DNA of 41,809 nt from Actinomycetales bacterium (lineage in GTDB: Bacteria; Actinomycetota; Actinomycetes; Actinomycetales; Microbacteriaceae). Shown in pieces: positions 30,415-39,194 of the stretch. A model generated the notes under the pieces. It was not told the DNA's origin. It saw nothing but the letters and a program-made list of their open reading frames with translations, and did no database searches. A program made the translations under genes and the position numbers. The stretch covers positions 1 to 41,809 of the forward strand of contig JAATFA010000096.1 of the NCBI GenBank assembly GCA_015655445.1, given 5' to 3'. Each line of letters starts with the position of its first letter. The first letter of the stretch is position 1.

Positions 30415-31841
30415 CGCGTCACCGGTTCGGCCGCGACGGCCGGGACGGCGTCGTGATGGAAGCCGGCACCTTCGGCGTCTGTGAGCTTCCTCGACGGGGG
30501 CCGATCGTCGAGCTTCGCCATGCCGCGCCGCATGTCCTCCAAGAGAAGGTCGGCCATGTCGATGCTGAAGCCATGCCGCACGATGATGCGCTGCACGACC
30601 ACGGCGTCCTGCCCAGCGGGCAGCGTGTACGCAGGGACCAGCCATCCGCGCGTGCGCAGCTCTTCAGCGAGGTCGAACAGGTTGTGCGCATGCTCGCCCA
30701 CGCCGAGCTTCCAGGTCACCGCGGGGATGCCGAGGCTCGGGTCACCACCGAAAACGAGTTCGCACCTGCCGAGCGCAGCGATCCCGGACGCAAGGTGCTG
30801 CGCGACCTGGTAGGTCGCGGCCTGGATGTTGCGGTAGCCCTCCCTTCCGAGACGAAGGAAGAGGTAGTACGAGGAGATGACCTTACCGCCGGGGCGAGAG
30901 AAGTTGAGGTTGAACGTCGCCATCTCGCCCCCGAGGTAGTTGACGTTGAAGACCAACTCGTCGGGAAGGTCGGCGCGCTCGCGCCAGATGACCCAGCCGC
31001 TCCCGATCGGCGCGAGCCCCGTCTTGTGACCGGATGCGTTGATGGACTTCACTCGAGGGAGCCGGAAGTCCCACTCGATCTCGGCCGCGCAGAACGGCGC
31101 GACGAAACCGCCGCTGGCCGCATCCACATGAATCGGAACGTCGAGCCCCGTCCGCTCCTGCAGATCGTCGAGCGCGGCGCTGATGGCGGAGACGTTCTCG
31201 AACAGGCCGGTGAACGTCTGCCCGAAGGTGACCACGACGGCGATGGTGTTCTCATCGCACTGAGCGACGGCCTCCTCGGGAGTCATGACATACTGCTCGT
31301 TCATCGGCACCTGGCGGGTCTCGACGTCGAAGTACCGGCCGAACTTCTCCCAGCAGACCTGCACGGGGCCGCACACGAAATTCGGGCTCGCCGTCGATCT
31401 TCCGGCGGCGATGCGGTTCGCCTTCCACCTCCACTTCGCGGCGAGACCTCCGAGCATGGCGGCCTCGCTGGAACCGGTCGTCGACGTGCCCATCGTCCTC
31501 GCCGCGTCGGGTGAGTTGAAGAGGTCGGCGAGCATGTGCACGCATCGGCTCTCCAGCTCGGCCGTCTGCGGGTACTCGTCTTTGTCGATGATGTTCTTCT
31601 CGAGCGAGTCGGCCATGAGCTGGCGGACCTCAGGCTCCACCCACGTCGTGCAGAAGGTGGCGAGGTTCATGCGCGCGACCCCGTCGAGCATGAGCTCGTC
31701 GTTCACCAACTGGTAGACGTCGCGCGGGTCTTCTTCGTGGAGCGGGAAGTGCGCACGCGGTGCTCTCGTGGTCATCGACGGGGAGGCGTACACGTCGCTG
31801 AGTCCGTTGTTCGGCGAGGCGGGATCCTCTGCGGCCGTCAT
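30411..31841 (-). CDS. gadB: glutamate decarboxylase
   Basis: [57 protein letters not shown] (PLP lysine), [25 protein letters not shown]. Confidence 0.95.
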   Translation of the reverse strand: MTAAEDPASPNNGLSDVYASPSMTTRAPRAHFPLHEEDPRDVYQLVNDELMLDGVARMNLATFCTTWVEPEVRQLMADSLEKNIIDKDEYPQTAELESRCVHMLADLFNSPDAARTMGTSTTGSSEAAMLGGLAAKWRWKANRIAAGRSTASPNFVCGPVQVCWEKFGRYFDVETRQVPMNEQYVMTPEEAVAQCDENTIAVVVTFGQTFTGLFENVSAISAALDDLQERTGLDVPIHVDAASGGFVAPFCAAEIEWDFRLPRVKSINASGHKTGLAPIGSGWVIWRERADLPDELVFNVNYLGGEMATFNLNFSRPGGKVISSYYLFLRLGREGYRNIQAATYQVAQHLASGIAALGRCELVFGGDPSLGIPAVTWKLGVGEHAHNLFDLAEELRTRGWLVPAYTLPAGQDAVVVQRIIVRHGFSIDMADLLLEDMRRGMAKLDDRPPSRKLTDAEGAGFHHDAVPAVAAEPVTR

Positions 31842-32062
31842 GACGCTTCGTCGTCGTGATCGGCAGCGGCCAGCTGCTCCGAGTCGACCACTCGGGGCGA
31901 CGGGGCGGTGGAGTATCGGGGCTCCCGATCAGCCAGGAGCGCGGTGACGTCGATCGGCTGGGTCGCGCCGAGATCGACGCGTGCCGGATCGTCCGCCGCC
32001 AGAGAGCGCGCGCGGTCCGCTGGCTGCCCATCGAGGGGATTGTTGGTGTTGATGGTCGTCAT
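31838..32062 (-). CDS. small uncharacterised ORF translationally overlapping gadB
   Basis: 74 aa, MTTINTNNPLDGQPADRARSLAADDPARVDLGATQPIDVTALLADREPRYSTAPSP...; stop overlaps gadB start as ATGA. Confidence 0.6.
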   Translation of the reverse strand: MTTINTNNPLDGQPADRARSLAADDPARVDLGATQPIDVTALLADREPRYSTAPSPRVVDSEQLAAADHDDEAS

Positions 32063-32101
32063 GATGCACTGTCCTGCCCGGTCGGCCGGTATCTCAGCAG
32101 T

Positions 32102-32131
32102 GCGCGCGTGAGCAGTCGCTCAGCCGCGCGC
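32102..32131 (-). terminator. GC-rich hairpin in the gad leader, possible riboswitch expression platform
   Basis: Minus strand GCGCGCGGCTGAGC-GACT-GCTCACGCGCGC; overlaps the 3' end of the M-box-like segment. Confidence 0.45.
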
Positions 32132-32262
32132 GGGAGGGGGAAGGACAGGCGTCGTGGATTGCGACCTTCCGCAGCGGCCCCGAGGGCCGGACCATGAACT
32201 TCGCGTCTCCGCGGGGACGCAGCCAGGCAGACGCCTCACGTCGGCGCGTGCTTCACCTGATG
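32115..32262 (-). ncRNA. M-box (ykoK)-like Mg2+ riboswitch candidate in the gad-mgtA operon leader
   Basis: In order and at similar spacing to the B. subtilis mgtE M-box: AGGTGAAGC, hairpin GCGTC/GAGACGC, CATGGTCC, GACGCCTGTCCTT, a CGCGC/GCGCG closing helix, then GCTGAGCGAC. Confidence 0.45.
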
Positions 32263-32402
32263 GAGAGGAAGGAAAGCTGCAAGCGCGAGACGAAACACGA
32301 TGACCCCTTGTCGGCGTTAGACAGTCCGCCGCCGGGGTCTCGAGCAACATGCCCACTGTAGGGGTGCTCCGCCCGGCGCGTCAATCGCCTTTCCCATGTG
32401 AG

Positions 32403-33425
32403 TCACGCTCTGCGCTCCGCGGGCACGCGGCGGCGCAGGCGGCCGTCGCCGACCTCGGGACCGCGATAGACCATGTCCATCGCGCCGATGCTCTCTCCAG
32501 GAGGGACGATCTCGTCGATGCGGTCGAGCACCTCGTCCGACAGCACGACGTCGACCCCCGCGAGGGTGTCCTCGAGCTGCTCCATGGTGCGCGGGCCCGC
32601 GATCGCCGAGGTCACGCCCGGATGCGCGATAGCGAAGGCCATCGCGAGATGGGTCAGCTTCACACCGATCTCGTCCGAGAGCGTGACCAGCTGCTCGATG
32701 GCCGCCAGCCGGCGCTCGTCGCGGAAATGCCGCATGCCCGTGCGCGCCGAGCGGAAGTTGTCGTTCTCGTGGCCGGCGCGATAGCGGCCCGTGAGCATGC
32801 CGCCGGCCAGCGGGCTGTAGACGAGTGTGCCCATCCCGTAGCGTTGGGCGACGGGCAGGATCTCGCGCTCGATCTCGCGGTCGAGGATCGAGTAGTTCGG
32901 CTGCTCGGTGCGGAACCGCTCGAAGCCGCGACGCTCAGCCACCCATTGCGCCTCGACGATCTCCGAGCCGCGCATCGACGACGAGCCGATCGCGCGCACC
33001 TTCCCCTGCCGGACGAGATCGGTGAGCGCCGACAGCGTCTCGTCGATGTCGGTCTCGGGGTCCGGGCGGTGCAGCTGATACAGGTCGATGTGGTCGGTCT
33101 GCAACCGGCGCAACGAGCGCTCGACCGCCTGCACGATCCACCGGCGGGAAGCGCCGCGATGGTTGACATCGTCATCCACCGGTCCCCAGAACTTCGTGGC
33201 GAGCACCACGTCGTCGCGGCGGCCCTTGAGCGCCTCGCCGACCACCTCCTCTGAGTCGCCGTAGCGGTCGGCGGTGTCGACGAAGTTGATCCCGGCGTCG
33301 AGCGCGCGGTGGATGATGCGGATGGCCTCGGTGCGGTCCGGGTTGCCGAGTGAGCCGAGCATCATCGCGCCGAGCGCGTACGGGGTCACCTTGATGCCGG
33401 TGCGGCCGAGGGTGCGGTACTGCAT
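32403..33425 (-). CDS. aldo/keto reductase
   Basis: MQYRTLGRTGIKVTPYALGAMMLGSLGNPDRTEAIRIIHRALDAGINFVDTADRYGDSEEVVGEALKGRRDDVVLATKF. Confidence 0.95.
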   Translation of the reverse strand: MQYRTLGRTGIKVTPYALGAMMLGSLGNPDRTEAIRIIHRALDAGINFVDTADRYGDSEEVVGEALKGRRDDVVLATKFWGPVDDDVNHRGASRRWIVQAVERSLRRLQTDHIDLYQLHRPDPETDIDETLSALTDLVRQGKVRAIGSSSMRGSEIVEAQWVAERRGFERFRTEQPNYSILDREIEREILPVAQRYGMGTLVYSPLAGGMLTGRYRAGHENDNFRSARTGMRHFRDERRLAAIEQLVTLSDEIGVKLTHLAMAFAIAHPGVTSAIAGPRTMEQLEDTLAGVDVVLSDEVLDRIDEIVPPGESIGAMDMVYRGPEVGDGRLRRRVPAERRA

Positions 33426-33469
33426 GAGTGCTCCTTGCTGGCACCTGACGGGCGCCGTGTGGGAATATG

Positions 33470-33521
33470 AAACGGAACACTGTCCCGCTAGGTGTCGACT
33501 ATACGGAACGGTGTCCCGTTT
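33470..33521. promoter_or_regulatory. two TetR-type operator copies
   Basis: ACGGAACACTGTCCCG (33472) and ACGGAACGGTGTCCCGT (33503), imperfect dyads between divergent AKR and TetR genes. Confidence 0.75.
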
Positions 33522-33545
33522 ATCAAGCGAGCAAGGAGACACCGG

Positions 33546-34127
33546 ATGCCGCGTGCCGACGCCCAGCGCAACGTCGATGCCCTTCTGGCGGCGGCGAAGG
33601 ACGAGTTCGCCGCGCACGGCGTCGACGTGGGCGTGCGAGCCATCGCCGCGCGCGCCGGCGTCGGGACGGCGACGCTCTACCGCCACTTCCCCCTGCGCTC
33701 GGACTTGATCGCCGCGGTGTTCCGGCGCGAGATCGACGACGTCACGGCCCAGGCCGCGCAGCTGGCCGAGAGCCACGAGCCCTTCGAGGCGCTCGCGCTC
33801 TGGGCGCAGCGCTACACGGAGTTCGTGGCGACGAAGCACGGGCTCGGGTCCGCACTGCGCTCGGGCGAGCCCGCCTACAGCGGCTTGCGTGATTACTTCG
33901 AGAGCAACGCGGGACCGGCCCTGCAGCAGCTGCTCGATGCCGCCGCGACGGCCGGCGCCATCCGGGACGGCATCGACCCGCTCGAGCTGATCGGCGCGAT
34001 CGCGAATCTGTGCGTGCCGCCTCCCGGCAGCGATGACACCTCACGCGCGAGCCGCATGGTCGGGCTGTTACTCGATGGGCTGCGCTACGGAGCGACGCCG
34101 GCGCAACAGCGGACGGCACAAGCCTGA
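33546..34127 (+). CDS. TetR/AcrR family transcriptional regulator
   Basis: MPRADAQRNVDALLAAAKDEFAAHGVDVGVRAIAARAGVGTATLYRHFPLRSDLIAAVF. Confidence 0.93.
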   Translation: MPRADAQRNVDALLAAAKDEFAAHGVDVGVRAIAARAGVGTATLYRHFPLRSDLIAAVFRREIDDVTAQAAQLAESHEPFEALALWAQRYTEFVATKHGLGSALRSGEPAYSGLRDYFESNAGPALQQLLDAAATAGAIRDGIDPLELIGAIANLCVPPPGSDDTSRASRMVGLLLDGLRYGATPAQQRTAQA

Positions 34128-34363
34128 ACGCCGATTCCCACTCCGGCTCGCGAAAAGGTGGGCGCAGTGCGCGTCCCTTGCCATCGGCACCGGCAACAGA
34201 CTGACATCGCGCCCGCGATCACCACGGCCAGAGATTAATGGGTCGAGGTCGTGCAGGACTTTCGCGGGGTCGCGGTCGGAGACTCTGTACGGGATGATCT
34301 CGAGCGCGTCCGCGCCCCGATGATGCACCGCGGACCACGAGTGTGACAATGCGCTGTAGCGGC

Positions 34364-34390
34364 CGTCACACTTGGGCGCTGGAACGCGTC
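34364..34390 (+). promoter_or_regulatory. ECF41-type promoter candidate
   Basis: CGTCACA-N16-CGTC, close to the ECF41 motif TGTCACA-N16-CGTC, 17 bp before the sigma factor ATG. Confidence 0.55.
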
Positions 34391-34407
34391 AACTTAGTGT
34401 GAAAGAC

Positions 34408-35262
34408 ATGCAACTGGCGGCGTTTGAGCGGGAGCGATCTCGTCTCGTGGCGATCGCGACCCGAGTTCTGGGGTCCCCCGGCGACGCGGACGACCTCGTG
34501 CAGGAGGCCTGGTTGCGGTTCTCGCGCACCGAGGACATCGACGATGCACCCGCGTGGTTGACCACGGTCGTGACACGACTGTGTCTGGACCTGCTGCGCC
34601 GGCGCCGCACACGCGTGAGGGCGGAGTCCAAGGCGACGCAGACCGGACGGGAAGGTGTCGATCCGGAAGCGGATGCGCTGCTGGCGGACCGCGTCGGCGG
34701 CGCGATGCAGCTCATGCTCGACGCACTCGTCCCCGCAGAACGTGCCGCTTTCGTCCTCCACGACGCGTTCGGATACTCGTTCCCGGAGATCGCCCAGATG
34801 CTAGGCCGGTCAGACGCGGCAGTGCGTCAGCTCGCCAGCCGGGCCAGGCGCAAGGTTCACGACGCATCGGAGCCGTTGCAGGAGGCCCAGCGACGTGTCG
34901 TCGCGGCCAATCGCGAGGTGGTGGAGGCATTCCTCAGCGCCGCTCAGGGCGGTGACCTCTCGCGGCTGATGTCGTTGCTGGCGCCCGACGTGGTCATGCG
35001 CGCTGACAGCGCAGCGCAGGCCATGGGCACGCAATCGCTCTACGACGGCCCCGAGTCGGTGGCCGGCCGGTTCCGTGGAGCGCAGGGTGCGAGGCCGGTG
35101 CTCATCGACGGGGACCCGGGTGTGGCGTGGATGGTGAATGGACGAGCGCGGGTGGTCTTCTGCTTCCAGTTGGCCGACGGCCTGGTGCGCGCCATCGACC
35201 TCGTCGCCGACCGGGAGGTCATGGCGACCATGGAGATCATCCCGATGACGCGGGAGGCGTGA
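34408..35262 (+). CDS. ECF41/SigJ-type RNA polymerase sigma factor with SnoaL-like C-terminal domain
   Basis: ATRVLGSPGDADDLVQEAWLRF...DAPAWLTTVVTRLCLDLLR...FVLHDAFGYSFPEIAQMLGRSDAAVRQLASRARRKV plus a C-terminal NTF2-like region. Confidence 0.93.
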   Translation: MQLAAFERERSRLVAIATRVLGSPGDADDLVQEAWLRFSRTEDIDDAPAWLTTVVTRLCLDLLRRRRTRVRAESKATQTGREGVDPEADALLADRVGGAMQLMLDALVPAERAAFVLHDAFGYSFPEIAQMLGRSDAAVRQLASRARRKVHDASEPLQEAQRRVVAANREVVEAFLSAAQGGDLSRLMSLLAPDVVMRADSAAQAMGTQSLYDGPESVAGRFRGAQGARPVLIDGDPGVAWMVNGRARVVFCFQLADGLVRAIDLVADREVMATMEIIPMTREA

Positions 35263-35263
35263 G

Positions 35264-35704
35264 ATGCGATTCCACGCGATCGTGGAACCGCCCGAGCCGA
35301 CGAGGGGTCTGGAGATCCCGTCTGGGATCGTCGAAGGCCTCGGCGGTGGGAAGCGTCCGCGGGTAGTGGTGAGCATCAACGGGCATTCATGGCAAACCCG
35401 GGTCGCACTCATGCGGGGGCGGCAGCTCATCGGGTTGAGCCACGCGAATCGAATCGGCGCGGGCGCGGAGATCGGGGAAAGGGTCACCGTGGAGATCGTC
35501 CTGGACGAGGAGCCGTTGACCGTGACGGAGCCCGCCCAGCTCACGGAGGCGCTCGATGCGGACCCCGCAGCGCGCGAGGCGTTCGACCGGCTGACCATCA
35601 GCCAGCGACGTCAGCACGTCCGCGGGATCGAGCAGGCCAAAGGCGCCGACACTCGCGTACGGAGAATCCGCAAGCTGATCTCGGAGTTGCACGAGCGTTC
35701 CTGA
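35264..35704 (+). CDS. DUF1905 / YdeI-OmpD-associated domain protein
   Basis: GLEIPSGIVEGLGGGKRPRVVVSINGHSWQTRVALMRGRQLIGLSHANRIGAGAEIGERVTVEIVLDEE ... FDRLTISQRRQHVRGIEQAKGADTRVRRIRKLI. Confidence 0.85.
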   Translation: MRFHAIVEPPEPTRGLEIPSGIVEGLGGGKRPRVVVSINGHSWQTRVALMRGRQLIGLSHANRIGAGAEIGERVTVEIVLDEEPLTVTEPAQLTEALDADPAAREAFDRLTISQRRQHVRGIEQAKGADTRVRRIRKLISELHERS

Positions 35705-35708
35705 CCGC

Positions 35709-35735
35709 TGTCACGCACCCGTCACGCCATCCGTC
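35709..35735 (+). promoter_or_regulatory. second ECF41-type promoter candidate
   Basis: TGTCACG-N16-CGTC upstream of the VOC gene 35783..36421. Confidence 0.55.
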
Positions 35736-35782
35736 ACCCCAGTGTCGGAACACGCCGACAGCAGAACGAGCAGGAGCGCAAG

Positions 35783-36421
35783 ATGCTTTCGATCAACCAC
35801 CTCAGCCTGGGCACGACGGACCCGGATGCCGCGGCGGCCTTCTATCGGGGCCCGCTCGGCCTCGACGACCGAATCCGGGCACACGCCGACCGTGAGCCGA
35901 GCAGCGGATTCCGTGGCTTCACCCTCGGACTCGACGTGCCGGAGCCGGAACACGTCGACCGGCTCGTAGCCGCCGCGATCGACGCGAGCGCGGAAAGCCT
36001 CAAGCCGGCAAAGAGACAGTTCTGGGGCGGCTACTCGGGCGTGATCCGCACCCCCGACGGCACCGTGGTCAAGATCGCCACCTCCGACCAGAAGAACCCC
36101 GGCACGAGCCTCGGTGAGGGCTCGACGGCGATCGAGCGGATCGTCCTCCTGCTGGGCGTGGGGCATGTGGGCCGAGCCAGGGACTTCTATGTCGCGGCCG
36201 GCCTCGCCGTCGCGAAGGCTTACGGCAGCAGGTACGTCGAGTTCGAGCCCGGGAACGGAGCGATCACGCTCGGCCTGTACAAGCGCCCCGGTCTGGCCAA
36301 GGAGTTCGGCGTCGACCCCGAGGGCAATGGATCCCATCGGCTCATCATCGCGTCGAACGATGCCTCCCTCACCGATCCCGACGGATTCACCTGGCAGGGC
36401 TCGCGCCACGCCAGCTCCTGA
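35783..36421 (+). CDS. VOC (glyoxalase-like) family protein, two-domain
   Basis: MLSINHLSLGTTDPDAAAAFYRGPLGLDDRIRA...GVGHVGRARDFYVAAGLAVAKAYGSRYVEFEPGNGAITLGLY. Confidence 0.88.
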   Translation: MLSINHLSLGTTDPDAAAAFYRGPLGLDDRIRAHADREPSSGFRGFTLGLDVPEPEHVDRLVAAAIDASAESLKPAKRQFWGGYSGVIRTPDGTVVKIATSDQKNPGTSLGEGSTAIERIVLLLGVGHVGRARDFYVAAGLAVAKAYGSRYVEFEPGNGAITLGLYKRPGLAKEFGVDPEGNGSHRLIIASNDASLTDPDGFTWQGSRHASS

Positions 36422-36711
36422 TCACGAGATGGATCTCGTGGTGCAAGAGACGTTCCTCCGCTGCCTCGATCCCAAGCCTCGCTGACGTTCCACCTCACGG
36501 TCCCGGACCTCTCCTGAGGGCACAGTCGCAGTCTTCTCCCGCAGCGATATTCGATCACCGCGACGGAGATGTCGTCCGGCGAGATGTCCTCACTAGGCAA
36601 CTTCCAGTTGAAGCGCTTCGCGTTCTCTCCTGTCCGGTAGCCAGCCAGCCAGCCGGGACGAGGATCGGCCTCGATGCATTCGCGCCGGTAACGACTTGCA
36701 TTCCTTCACTG

Positions 36712-37299
36712 TCACGGGCCTTTCGGTGTGATGACACGTCCGGCAAACCAGCGGACGGCGGCCTCGGCTTCATCCAGATCAATGGAGGCGGGATCGACGA
36801 TCAGGTCGAGGTGGATGCCGTCGATGAGCGCCAGAATCCGCGTGACATGCGCATCGATCTCGGCCCGCACGACGTGACCCTGATCGGCAAGCACACCTAG
36901 CCACCGGCGAAGGGCACTCTCGGAGGCGCGACGCGCACTGCCGATGATCTCTACGACCCCGAGGTTGGGCGTGCCGCCTAACACGAGTCGATACAGCTCC
37001 GACCAGCCAGCGAGAGCCTCTGCGGAGATAGCGCGCGGAGGCAGGAACTGCACCAAGCACTCGGCGAGACGGTCTGCCGGGTCGCGCCCAGCGTCGGCGA
37101 TGCCGAGGTCGTCGAGCGCGCTGGCGGTGAGTGAGGCCGCGACCTCCTTGTGGAGCTCGGCTTGTGTCGGGAAGTAGTGCCGCAGCGTGGTCGGCCCGAC
37201 CCCGGCGGCAGCCGCCACCGAACGCACGCTCAGTGCGCCCAGCCCTCGCTCCCGCACCACGCCGAGGGCCGCGGCCACGATGTCATCACGTCGACTCAT
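36712..37299 (-). CDS. TetR/AcrR family transcriptional regulator
   Basis: MSRRDDIVAAALGVVRERGLGALSVRSVAAAAGVGPTTLRHYFPTQAELHKEV. Confidence 0.92.
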   Translation of the reverse strand: MSRRDDIVAAALGVVRERGLGALSVRSVAAAAGVGPTTLRHYFPTQAELHKEVAASLTASALDDLGIADAGRDPADRLAECLVQFLPPRAISAEALAGWSELYRLVLGGTPNLGVVEIIGSARRASESALRRWLGVLADQGHVVRAEIDAHVTRILALIDGIHLDLIVDPASIDLDEAEAAVRWFAGRVITPKGP

Positions 37300-37313
37300 C
37301 GAACCAAAGGTAG

Positions 37314-37335
37314 CACAGTGTACTAGTACACTGTG
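37314..37335. promoter_or_regulatory. perfect 22-bp TetR operator palindrome
   Basis: CACAGTGTACTAGTACACTGTG; a partial second copy GTACAGCGTACT follows at 37340. Confidence 0.8.
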
Positions 37336-37392
37336 TCGGTACAGCGTACTATCGGGTCTGATCCCCCACAGGGCAGAGCGCAAGGAGCGACC

Positions 37393-38079
37393 ATGACGAG
37401 TGAGAAACAGCGGCCCGGCTGGCCCGAGATCGCCGTCGGGCTCGGCGCCTACGCGGTGCTCTACATGGTCGTCGCGCTGATTCTGCGGCTGACCGATTTC
37501 GCTCCTGCATTGGCCGGCGTCGTGGAGTTCGCGTTCTCCGCCCTCATGGGCATAGGCGCGTTCGCCGCCGCCGCCGGCCTCCGCATCCGGCGGCTCGCGC
37601 CATTCGGGGTGTCCCCCCGCACCAAGCCACGTTGGCTCGCTGCGGGGGCCGGGCTCGGCGTCGTCGCGTATGTGCTCAGTATTGGCGTATCGCTGCTATT
37701 CATGACACTGACCGGCGATCGCCAGAACGTCCAGGTCGGCTACCAGGCAGCGGCAGCCGGCGGCGTGTTCTGGTACGCCGCGACGGCCGTGACTGGTTTC
37801 GTCCTGACCCCCATCGGTGAAGAACTGATCTTCCGTGGGGTGCTGGCCAACGCCCTCGGGCGCTATAGCGCCTGGATCAGCGTGCTGGTAAGCGCAGCCG
37901 TGTTCGCTCTCGCGCACGGCCTCAACCCAGTGCTACCGGTCGCCTTCGTCGTCGGCATCTTGACGGCCCTTCTGTTCCGTCGCACCGGCTCCATCTGGCC
38001 AGGCGTGTTCGTGCATGGCATGAACAACGCCCTCGCCATCACCGTGCCGGTCATCATCTCCTTCATCAGCGCCCCATGA
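37393..38079 (+). CDS. CPBP family intramembrane metalloprotease
   Basis: GEELIFRGVLANALGRY (EExxxR), FALAHGLNP, FVHGMNNALA. Confidence 0.92.
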   Translation: MTSEKQRPGWPEIAVGLGAYAVLYMVVALILRLTDFAPALAGVVEFAFSALMGIGAFAAAAGLRIRRLAPFGVSPRTKPRWLAAGAGLGVVAYVLSIGVSLLFMTLTGDRQNVQVGYQAAAAGGVFWYAATAVTGFVLTPIGEELIFRGVLANALGRYSAWISVLVSAAVFALAHGLNPVLPVAFVVGILTALLFRRTGSIWPGVFVHGMNNALAITVPVIISFISAP

Positions 38080-39194
38080 TGAGGACGACGAGCTGCGCGC
38101 CTGGAACGGCCGCCCCTTCGAGATGCTGCCGGACCCCGAAGCCAACGGCAACGCTCTGGCCTGGGCTGCGAATGCCGACAAGGCCCCGGCCCTTGATTCT
38201 TCGGGCCAAGGTTCGAGCCTCGTGCGGTGGGTACACCTTCGTAGAGAGTTCGGTCATTAACGCCGGCAGAGTGGGCGGCATCAACAGCGATCAACTCGTC
38301 AGGAAACTCCAAGAAGATCCGCAACTTGCGTCACTCCTCATCACCGACGGAACCGACGCGCGCACTCGCCACCGCTGGTTGGCTCTCTGCAACCTCTTGC
38401 CAAACACCTCGGCGTTCAGAGCGCCGCCGAGATCCTGCGCGATGCCGTTCGGAGCGTTCCTCGAGGTTGAACCAGCAAAGCCTTCGAGAGCGCAATCCGA
38501 CGGTTCTCATCATTCATGTCGCAGCGAAACCTCGGCCCCCGCGAGGGGCGGAGAAACACTGGACCCGGTAAAGGCACGACGAGGAACGACTGCGCTCAGC
38601 CAGCAGGTGATCGACCTCGTGACCCGACGTGGGCAGCTCTCGCCGGAGGCGACGTTCGCCCGGGGCGAGGAGTTCTTCGACGCTGGGGACGTTATGCCCC
38701 CGCCGCCGCCCGACGGGGACGCATCACCCCCGCCTGCGACCATTCCACGAAGGCTGCCGCCGGACGAACGCTGCCGACGTGCTCGTTTACGTGGCTGGTG
38801 GGCCCTCCCTCTGGCTGGGTATCGGATCCGACGCTCGGACCCAGCGACAAACTGCAGCTCACGTCCCTGAATAGCCGAGTGCTGCGGCACCACGCCCAAG
38901 TCGCTCTCGCCACCTTGCTGGAAGGGCCTCGGGACCGAGGATGCCCCGAAGTAGCGAGCATCATGGCCTCAGGCGCCCGCCGTTGCTGTACTACTGCATA
39001 GACGAGAACTGATGCGCGCGGCCGTCGGAGCGCACCGCCGAATGAAAAGTGCGGCACTCTGGGAATCGGTCGAATCTGAGGGCAGGCCGCAACGTCCGCT
39101 GACCGTTCGACCCCACGGCCCCAATCTCACCGCCTTGCGTCTGGCGGCGAGGCGCCGGCGCCTCGCTACGGACGGTTTGATACGCCGACAGGCC

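Noticed and set aside
36429-36485. Short MDLVVQETFLRCLDPKPR peptide resembling an ECF sigma region (DDLVQETFLR)
   Set aside because: Too short (18 codons) to distinguish from chance.
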